Assembly (NCBI RefSeq): GCF_007829875.1
Contig: NZ_VIWV01000001.1
Location: 5,860,501 to 5,924,500, forward strand
Direction: 5' to 3'
From: Streptomyces capillispiralis
GTDB taxonomy: Bacteria; Actinomycetota; Actinomycetes; Streptomycetales; Streptomycetaceae
Length of the DNA: 64,000 bases
Part shown: positions 58,384 to 64,000 of the stretch, piece by piece
Layout: every line of letters begins with the position of its first letter
Position numbering within the stretch: position 1 is the stretch's first letter
The notes under the pieces: model-generated
Databases searched by the model: none
Told to the model about the DNA's origin: nothing
The model's input: only the letters and a program-made list of their open reading frames with translations
Position numbers and translations under genes: made by a program

Positions 58384-59526
58384 ATGCACAAGACCCTGAT
58401 CGTGACCAACGACTTCCCGCCCCGCCCCGGTGGCATCCAGGCGTTCCTGCACAACATGGCGCTGCGGCTCGACCCGGAGCGGCTCGTCGTCTACGCCTCC
58501 ACCTGGAAGCGCACCCGGGAGGGCGTCGAGGCGACCGCCGCCTTCGACGCCGAGCAGCCCTTCACCGTCGTACGCGACCGCACGACGATGCTGCTGCCCA
58601 CCCCGGGCGCCACCCGGCGGGCCGTCGGGCTGCTGCGGGAGCACGGGTGCACCTCGGTCTGGTTCGGGGCGGCCGCGCCGCTCGGGCTGATGGCACCGGC
58701 GCTGCGCCGGGCGGGCGCCGAGCGGATCGTGGCCACCACCCACGGCCACGAGGCCGGCTGGGCCCAGCTGCCCGCCGCGCGGCAACTGCTGCGCCGCATC
58801 GGCGAGTCCACGGACACGATCACCTACCTCGGCGAGTACACCCGCTCCCGGATCGCCGGCGCGCTCACCCCGGAGGCGGCGGCGCGGATGGCGCAGCTGC
58901 CGCCCGGGGTCGACGAGAAGACCTTCCACCCCGGTTCGGGCGGCGACGAGGTGCGGGCGCGGCTCGGACTGACCGACCGGCCGGTGGTCGTGTGCGTCTC
59001 GCGGCTGGTGCCGCGCAAGGGACAGGACACGCTGATCCGGGCGATGCCCGCGATCCTGGCGGCCGAGCCGGAGGCCGTGCTGCTGATCGTCGGCGGCGGA
59101 CCGTACGAGAAGGACCTGCGCGCCCTCGCGCGCGACACCGGCGTTGCCGCCTCCGTGCGCTTCACCGGCTCCGTCCCCTGGTCCGAGCTGCCCGCCCACT
59201 ACGGCGCCGGGGACGTCTTCGCCATGCCCTGCCGCACCCGGCGAGGGGGCCTGGACGTCGAGGGGCTCGGCATCGTCTACCTGGAGGCCTCCGCGACCGG
59301 CCTGCCCGTCGTGGCCGGCGACTCGGGCGGCGCGCCCGACGCGGTCCTCGACGGCGAGACCGGCTGGGTCGTCCGCGGCGAGGACCCCGGCCAGACCGCC
59401 GACCGCGTGATCACCCTCCTCGGGGACGAGGAGCTGCGCCGCAGGATGGGCGAGCGGGGCCGGGAGTGGGTCGAGCGGAAGTGGCGCTGGGACCTGCTGG
59501 CGGAGCGGCTGAAGACGCTGCTCTGA
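58384..59526 (+). CDS. pimB: PimB-like GDP-mannose-dependent phosphatidylinositol mannosyltransferase (GT4)
   Basis: The 380-aa GT-B enzyme aligns by eye with M. tuberculosis PimB (Rv2188c) over its length: TLIVTNDFPPRPGGIQAFL, SVWFGAAAPLGLMAPALRRAG, ATTHGHEAGWAQLP, VVCVSRLVPRKGQDTLI, GDVFAMPCRTRRGGLDVEG and the donor-site EGLGIVYLEASATGLPVVAG. It should add the second mannose to PIM1, at the cytosolic face. It appears leaderless. It is divergent from the GT87 gene and convergent with the acyl-CoA ligase, which in mycobacteria (fadD15, Rv2187) is also its neighbour. Confidence 0.93.
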   Translation: MHKTLIVTNDFPPRPGGIQAFLHNMALRLDPERLVVYASTWKRTREGVEATAAFDAEQPFTVVRDRTTMLLPTPGATRRAVGLLREHGCTSVWFGAAAPLGLMAPALRRAGAERIVATTHGHEAGWAQLPAARQLLRRIGESTDTITYLGEYTRSRIAGALTPEAAARMAQLPPGVDEKTFHPGSGGDEVRARLGLTDRPVVVCVSRLVPRKGQDTLIRAMPAILAAEPEAVLLIVGGGPYEKDLRALARDTGVAASVRFTGSVPWSELPAHYGAGDVFAMPCRTRRGGLDVEGLGIVYLEASATGLPVVAGDSGGAPDAVLDGETGWVVRGEDPGQTADRVITLLGDEELRRRMGERGREWVERKWRWDLLAERLKTLL

Positions 59527-59556
59527 CGGGCCGTCCCGAAGAACGCCCCCCGGGGG

Positions 59557-59583
59557 GCGGGGGCAACCGGGCCGCGCCCCCGC
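59557..59583. terminator. Terminator between pimB and the acyl-CoA ligase gene
   Basis: GCGGGGGC and GCCCCCGC form an 8-bp stem between converging genes. A GC palindrome (GCCCCCCGGGGGGC) lies just before it. Confidence 0.65.
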
Positions 59584-61380
59584 CTACTTGGCGTAGATCG
59601 CCTCGATCTCGTGGGCGTAGTCCTTCGCCACGACGTTCCGCTTCAGCTTCAGCGACGGGGTCAGGTGCCCCGACTCCTCGGTGAACTGCGCGGGCAGGAT
59701 GCGGAACCTGCGCACCGACTCCGCCTTCGACACCGCCGCGTTGCCGTCGTCGACCGCCGACTGGATCTCCGCGAGCAGATCCGGGTCGGCGCTCAGCGAC
59801 GACGCCGTCGACCCGGCCGGCTTGCCGTGCTCGGCGCACCAGCGGCCCAGGAACTCCTCGTCGATGGTGACCAGCGCGCCCACGAACGGCCGCCCGTCAC
59901 CCACCACCATGCACTCGGCGACCAGCGCGTGCGCCCGGATGCGGTCCTCGATCACCGCCGGGGCGACGTTCTTGCCGCCCGCGGTCACCAGGATCTCCTT
60001 CTTGCGGCCGGTGATCCGCAGATAGCCGTCCTCGTCCAGGGTGCCGATGTCCCCGGTGTGGAACCAGCCGTCGGCCAGGGCCTCGGCGGTCGCGGCCGGG
60101 TTGTTCCAGTACTCCTTGAACAGGTGCTCGCCGTGCAGCAGCACCTCGCCGTCGTCCGCTATGCGGATCACCGAACCGGGCAGCGGCTGGCCGACCGTGC
60201 CGATCTTCTGCCGGTCCCACGGGTTGAACGCGGTGGCCGCGCAGGACTCGGTCAGCCCGTAGCCCTCCAGCACGCTGAAGCCGATGCCGCGGAAGAAGTG
60301 GCCCAGGCGCTCGCCCAGCGGGGCGCCGCCGGAGATGGCGTACTCGCCGCGCCCGCCCAGCACCGCGCGCAGCTTGCCGTAGACCAGCTTGTCGAACACC
60401 TTGTGCCTGATCCTCAGGCCGAGCGAGGGCCCGGACGGCGTGTCCAGCGCCCGGCTGTAGGCGATCGCCGTGTCCGCGGCCCTGTCGAAGATCTTGCCCT
60501 TGCCGTCGGCCTGCGCCTTGGCCCGCGCCGAGTTGTAGACCTTCTCGAAGACCCGCGGCACGCCCAGGATCAGCGTCGGCCGGAACGAGGCCAGCTCGTC
60601 CGTGAGGTTCTTGATGTCGGGCAGACAGCCCAGCTTGATCGGCGCCATCATGGGCGCGATCTGCACCAGCCGCCCGAAGACGTGCGCGAGCGGCAGGAAC
60701 AGCAGCACCGAGCACTCGCCGGTGCGGAACAGCGGCCGCAGCCGCTCCACGATGTTGCCGCACTCGGCGAAGAAGCTGCGGTGGGTGAGCACACAGCCCT
60801 TGGGGCGGCCGGTGGTGCCGGAGGTGTAGACGATGGTCGCCGGGTCGTCCGCCTTCGCGGACGAACCGCGCTCCTCGACCGTCTCGTCGGTGACGTCCCG
60901 GCCGAGCCGGTCCAGCTCCTCGACGGCGCCGGCCTCGATCTGCCACAGGTGCTTCAGCGCGGGCAGCCGGTCGCGCACCGACTCCACGGCCTCGGCGTGC
61001 GCCCCGAGTTCCACGAAGCAGGCGGTGGCGCCGGAGTCGCCGAGGATCCACGCCACCTGCTCCGGCGAACTGGTCTCGTACACCGGCACGGTGACCGCGC
61101 CGGCGCTCCAGATCGCGAAGTCCAGCAGCGTCCACTCGTAACGGGTGCGGGACATCAGGCCGACCCGGTCACCGGGCCGCACTCCGGCGGCGATCATGCC
61201 CTTGGCGGCCGCGCGCACCTCCGCGAGGAAGGCCGACGCCGTCACGTCCTGCCAGCCGTCGCCCGCCTTGCGGGCGATGACGGCGACGTCGGGGTGCTGC
61301 GCGGCGTTTCTGCGGACGATGTCGGTCAGATTGCCGTCCGCTGGGACCTCGTACAAAGCCGGAAGGCTGAACTCGCGCAA
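59584..61380 (-). CDS. Long-chain fatty-acid--CoA ligase (FadD15-like)
   Basis: The 598-aa ANL-superfamily enzyme activates long-chain fatty acids with ATP and CoA. Motifs present are the P-loop YTSGTTGRPKGCVLTH, LEGYGLTESCAA, GWFHTGDIGTLDEDGYL and the A10 Lys region TPSLKLKRNVV. The best start is a TTG at 61380 (LREFSLPALYEVP), with AAGAGGAG 8 nt upstream; an ATG-initiated form would need non-homologous upstream sequence. It is next to pimB, as fadD15 is in mycobacteria, and may supply acyl chains for lipid or PIM acylation. Confidence 0.94.
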   Translation of the reverse strand: MREFSLPALYEVPADGNLTDIVRRNAAQHPDVAVIARKAGDGWQDVTASAFLAEVRAAAKGMIAAGVRPGDRVGLMSRTRYEWTLLDFAIWSAGAVTVPVYETSSPEQVAWILGDSGATACFVELGAHAEAVESVRDRLPALKHLWQIEAGAVEELDRLGRDVTDETVEERGSSAKADDPATIVYTSGTTGRPKGCVLTHRSFFAECGNIVERLRPLFRTGECSVLLFLPLAHVFGRLVQIAPMMAPIKLGCLPDIKNLTDELASFRPTLILGVPRVFEKVYNSARAKAQADGKGKIFDRAADTAIAYSRALDTPSGPSLGLRIRHKVFDKLVYGKLRAVLGGRGEYAISGGAPLGERLGHFFRGIGFSVLEGYGLTESCAATAFNPWDRQKIGTVGQPLPGSVIRIADDGEVLLHGEHLFKEYWNNPAATAEALADGWFHTGDIGTLDEDGYLRITGRKKEILVTAGGKNVAPAVIEDRIRAHALVAECMVVGDGRPFVGALVTIDEEFLGRWCAEHGKPAGSTASSLSADPDLLAEIQSAVDDGNAAVSKAESVRRFRILPAQFTEESGHLTPSLKLKRNVVAKDYAHEIEAIYAK

Positions 61381-61639
61381 GACTGCTGCTCCTCTTAGGG
61401 CGCCGGCGCCACGACGTGGTGCGATGCGACGGTGCGGTCCAAGGCTCGGGCGGGTGCTCGCGAATTCACAAGTTGAAATCCCGAGCACGAGTGGACTGCC
61501 CGGACGTTACCCGCCGGTATGGCGTCTGCGACAGGGGGGCCCGGTGAGATGTTCCTTGCGTCACACAGGTTTGGTGTTCCACGGCGCACAGTAGTCCACC
61601 CCCTCACCGACGAGCCAGTAACCGCAGGTCCGCCCGCCA

Positions 61640-61669
61640 TTGTCCACGCCCGGCGGACCCGCTTACCCT
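61640..61669 (+). promoter_or_regulatory. Promoter of the metallophosphoesterase gene, leaderless type
   Basis: TTGTCC (61640-61645), 18 nt, TACCCT (61664-61669), then exactly 8 nt to the ATG at 61678. The rest of the 297-nt gap from 61381 holds no other clear feature. Confidence 0.65.
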
Positions 61670-61677
61670 TGATCGCC

Positions 61678-62475
61678 ATGGCACCCACAGCAGACGGCAA
61701 GCGCCGCACGCGTGTCCACGTGGTCAGTGACGTGCACGGCAACGCCCGTGACCTGGCCCGGGCCGGCGACGGCGCCGACGCCCTGATCTGCCTGGGCGAC
61801 CTGGTGCTCTTCCTCGACTACGCCGACCACTCGCGCGGCATCTTCCCCGACCTGTTCGGTACTGCGAACGCCGACCGCATCGTGGAGCTGCGCACCGCCC
61901 GCCGCTTCGAGGAGGCGCGCGCCTTCCAGCGCGAACTGTGGGCGGGCATCGGCACGGACCGGGCCGCGGCGATCGAGAAGGCGGTGCGCAAACAGTACGC
62001 CGAGCTGTTCGCCGCCTTCCCCACCCCGACGTACGCCACCTACGGCAACGTCGACATGCCGCCCCTGTGGCAGGAGTACGCCGGCCCCGGCACGACCGTC
62101 CTCGACGGGCAGCGGGCGGAGATCGGCGGCCGGACCTTCGGCTTCGTCGGCGGCGGCCTGCGCACCCCCATGCGCACCCCGTACGAGATCGACGACGAGG
62201 AGTACGCGGCGAAGATCGAGGCCGTCGGCGAGGTCGACGTGCTGTGCACCCACATCCCGCCGGAGGTGCCGGAGCTGGTCTACGACACCGTCGCGCGCCG
62301 CTTCGAGCGGGGCAGCCGGGCGCTGCTGGACGCCATCCGCCGCACCCGGCCCCGCTACGCCCTGTTCGGGCACGTGCACCAGCCCCTGGTGCGCCGGATG
62401 CGGATCGGCGCCACCGAGTGCGTCAACGTGGGGCACTTCGCGGGCAGCGGACGCCCCTGGGCGCTGGAGTGGTGA
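61678..62475 (+). CDS. Calcineurin-like metallophosphoesterase
   Basis: The 265-aa protein carries all metal-binding blocks in order: VVSDVHGN (DxH), CLGDLV (GD), YGNVDMPP (GNxD in place of GNHD/E), CTHIPPE (H) and FGHVHQPLVRR (GHxH). It has no signal peptide and is therefore cytosolic. The substrate (phosphoprotein, nucleotide or other diester) is unknown. The ATG at 61678 is set by the start of the domain and by a promoter 8 nt upstream. Confidence 0.9.
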   Translation: MAPTADGKRRTRVHVVSDVHGNARDLARAGDGADALICLGDLVLFLDYADHSRGIFPDLFGTANADRIVELRTARRFEEARAFQRELWAGIGTDRAAAIEKAVRKQYAELFAAFPTPTYATYGNVDMPPLWQEYAGPGTTVLDGQRAEIGGRTFGFVGGGLRTPMRTPYEIDDEEYAAKIEAVGEVDVLCTHIPPEVPELVYDTVARRFERGSRALLDAIRRTRPRYALFGHVHQPLVRRMRIGATECVNVGHFAGSGRPWALEW

Positions 62476-62612
62476 GGCCGCGCGGGCGCCGACGCCCCAG
62501 GTGGGGTGAGTGGGGCCGGCCGACCGCGCGGTAGCCTTCCGCTGCACAGGCGTGCGCTGCACTCGCGCACGGCGATTCCGAGTACCGGCCCGCATCCGGA
62601 GGAGCCACGGCG

Positions 62613-63056
62613 ATGGCGGAACACACCAGCTCGAGCATCACGATCGAGGCGGCACCGGCCGATGTCATGGGGGTGATCGCCGACTTCGCCCGCTACCCGG
62701 ACTGGACCGGTGAGGTGAAGGAGGCCGAGGTCATCGCGACCGACGGCCAGGGCCGCGCCGAGCAGGTGCGCCTTGTCATGGACGCCGGCGCGATCAAGGA
62801 CGACCAGACCCTGGCGTACACCTGGACCGGCGAGCACGAGGTCTCCTGGACGCTGGTGAAGTCCCAGATGCTCCGCTCCCTCGACGGCTCCTACCTCCTC
62901 ACCCCGGCCGCCGCGGGCACGACCGAGGTCACCTACCGGCTGACCGTCGACGTCAAGATCCCCATGCTCGGCATGATCAAGCGCAAGGCCGAGAAGGTCA
63001 TCATCGACCGCGCCCTGGCGGGGCTGAAGAAGCGCGTGGAGGCGGGCCCGAAGTAG
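62613..63056 (+). CDS. SRPBCC (START-like, polyketide-cyclase-type) protein
   Basis: The 147-aa protein is a single SRPBCC domain: ITIEAAPADVMGVIADFARYPDWTGEVKEAEV at the N-terminus, a central beta-sheet with TYTWTGEHEVSWTLVKS and a long C-terminal helix (KVIIDRALAGLKKRVEAG). This fold binds hydrophobic ligands. GGAGGAG lies before the ATG. In mycobacteria a similar gene (Rv2185c) sits next to an ArsA-like gene (Rv2184c), as here, in the PIM region; binding of a lipid intermediate is plausible but unproven. Confidence 0.9.
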   Translation: MAEHTSSSITIEAAPADVMGVIADFARYPDWTGEVKEAEVIATDGQGRAEQVRLVMDAGAIKDDQTLAYTWTGEHEVSWTLVKSQMLRSLDGSYLLTPAAAGTTEVTYRLTVDVKIPMLGMIKRKAEKVIIDRALAGLKKRVEAGPK

Positions 63057-63084
63057 CGCGGAACGGCGCGCGGGGCACGCCGGG

Positions 63085-63090
63085 TAGCGT
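63085..63090 (+). promoter_or_regulatory. -10 box TAGCGT, predicted leaderless start of the ArsA-like gene
   Basis: TAGCGT is followed by exactly 8 nt and the ATG at 63099. Confidence 0.5.
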
Positions 63091-63098
63091 TCAGCCTC

Positions 63099-64000
63099 AT
63101 GCGTACCCTCCTGATCACGGGCCCCGGCGGCGGCGGGCGGACCACCGTCGCGGCCGGCACCGCGCTCGCCGCAGCCCGTGCGGGCGCCCGCACCCTGGTG
63201 CTCGGCACCGACCGGACGGACACCCTGGGCGCGGTGCTCGGGGTGCCCGTCGGACCGGGGCCGGTCGAGGCCGCCCCGGGACTCACCGCCCGGCGCGTCG
63301 ACCCCGACGCCGACTTCCGCGCCGACCTCACCGCCCTCCAGGACCGGGCCGCCTCCGCGCTGGACCTCCTCGGCGCCTCCCGGCTCGACCCCGAGGAGAT
63401 CGCCCCGCTCCCCGGCGCCGAGGAACTCGCCGTCCTGCGCGCCCTGCGCGACGCCGCGCTGTCGGAGGAGTCGTACGACCTCGTCGTCGTGGACCTCCCG
63501 CCCGCCCCGCGCGCCCTCTCCCTCCTCGCCCTCCCCGAGGAACTGCGCCGCTACCTGCGCCGGCTGCTCCCGCCCGAGCGGCAGGCCGCCCGCGCCCTGC
63601 GCCCCGTCCTCGGCCGCCTCGCCGGCGTCCCGCTGCCCGCCGAGTGGCTGTACGAGACGGCGGCCCGCCTCGACCTGCAACTCGCCGCCGTCGAGGCCGT
63701 GCTCGCCGACCGCGGCACCGCCGTACGCCTGGTCGCCGAACCGGGCCCCGCCGGTGCCGACGCCGTCCGCACCGCGGCCCTCGGCCTCGCCCTGCGCGGA
63801 CTGCGCACGGACGCGCTGATCGCCACCCGCGTACTGCCGGAGACCGACGCGGACAGCTGGCTCGCCGGCCCCGTCGCCCAGCAGCGCAAGACCCTGGAGG
63901 AGTGGCGCGAGACGTACGCCGTCCACCCGGTCGCCCACCTGGGACGCGACCCGCGCGGCACCGACGACCTCGCCGCCCTCGCCGTGCCCGCCGCCCCGGC
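63099..64000 (+). CDS. ArsA-like P-loop ATPase with altered Walker A, partial
   Basis: The frame is open from ATG 63099 to the right edge (300 codons). It begins MRTLLITGPGGGGRTTVAAG, where the deviant Walker A of ArsA/GET3 proteins (GKGGVGKTT) reads GPGGGGRTT: both lysines are replaced, by Pro and Arg. LVLGTDRTDTLGAVLG (switch I-like) and YDLVVVDLPPAPRALSLLALPEEL (Walker B / DTAPTGHTLRLL equivalent) follow in order. It is therefore an ArsA-like protein that may bind nucleotide weakly or not at all. It follows the SRPBCC gene by 42 nt and matches Rv2184c in position. Confidence 0.85.
   Translation, partial: MRTLLITGPGGGGRTTVAAGTALAAARAGARTLVLGTDRTDTLGAVLGVPVGPGPVEAAPGLTARRVDPDADFRADLTALQDRAASALDLLGASRLDPEEIAPLPGAEELAVLRALRDAALSEESYDLVVVDLPPAPRALSLLALPEELRRYLRRLLPPERQAARALRPVLGRLAGVPLPAEWLYETAARLDLQLAAVEAVLADRGTAVRLVAEPGPAGADAVRTAALGLALRGLRTDALIATRVLPETDADSWLAGPVAQQRKTLEEWRETYAVHPVAHLGRDPRGTDDLAALAVPAAP

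Noticed and set aside
1..64000. Mobile elements, CRISPR arrays, tRNA or rRNA genes, phage attachment sites
   Set aside because: No transposase, integrase, regular spacer-repeat pattern or RNA gene signature was seen; the gene content is core chromosomal.

Overview
The window is high-GC chromosomal DNA with many GTG (and a few TTG, perhaps one CTG) starts, strong third-position GC bias, actinobacterial-type -10 boxes (TAgggT, TAcccT) and a gene order that, from memory, matches the conserved core of a Streptomyces chromosome (S. coelicolor SCO21xx region). I see no insertion sequence, prophage, CRISPR array, rRNA or tRNA gene. The region looks like vertically inherited core genome. Parts of it also match the gene neighbourhood of Mycobacterium tuberculosis Rv2181 to Rv2215 (pimB/fadD15, qcrCAB/ctaE, trpD, ctaC, adoK, erpA, cobT/cobS, aminopeptidase, E2).

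Layout. 1-10.2 kb: a DUF4240 fragment, a WYL regulator, pyruvate dehydrogenase E1 (aceE) with an adjacent GntR/FCD regulator, then lpdA-sucB (E3 and E2 of the 2-oxoacid dehydrogenases) and leucyl aminopeptidase pepA. 10.5-17.5 kb: a GH114 lipoprotein, an RDD membrane protein and three late cobalamin genes (cobS, cobT, and a CobU fused to a PhnP-like metallo-beta-lactamase-fold domain), interleaved with a membrane protein and a methyltransferase. 17.5-26 kb: a 76-aa protein, a CmoM-like methyltransferase overlapping a DUF3043 membrane protein, pspA plus its PspAA partner, a NarL-type two-component system and an RND transporter. 26-32.5 kb: nadA, erpA (A-type Fe-S carrier), a large membrane-anchored protein, adenosine kinase and a cysteine desulfurase-TusA fusion. 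32.7-42.2 kb: the aerobic respiratory terminus, ctaC-ctaD-ctaF and ctaE-qcrC-qcrA-qcrB, with an L,D-transpeptidase and an orphan receiver-like gene between. 42.2-45.1 kb: trpD, then a SAM-IV riboswitch with a tiny upstream ORF preceding a SufS-like PLP enzyme. 45.1-50.4 kb: a single-strand block of glycerate kinase, SLC13 transporter, OmpR regulator, sensor kinase and small acidic secreted protein. 50.4-57 kb: an Lrp-type RAM protein, rhomboid protease, zinc-ribbon protein, NYN-domain protein, two NlpC/P60 hydrolases and a secreted HExxH lipoprotein. 57-64 kb: a lipoglycan/phospholipid module (GT87, PimB, long-chain acyl-CoA ligase), a phosphoesterase, an SRPBCC protein and an ArsA-like ATPase that runs off the end.

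How it fits together: the window joins entry to the TCA cycle (aceE, sucB, lpdA), cofactor supply (NAD, B12, Fe-S) and the bcc-aa3 respiratory chain with envelope biogenesis and envelope stress functions. The most noteworthy unexplained signals are regulatory: two near-identical 30-bp composite boxes placed exactly 33 nt before the start codons of the two-component operon and of the SLC13 transporter gene; a palindrome lying over the predicted aceE promoter; perfect inverted repeats at nadA, ctaE and ctaC; a riboswitch followed by a six-codon ORF with a strong ribosome binding site; and a set of genes whose start codon lies 6-8 nt after a -10 box (predicted leaderless mRNAs).
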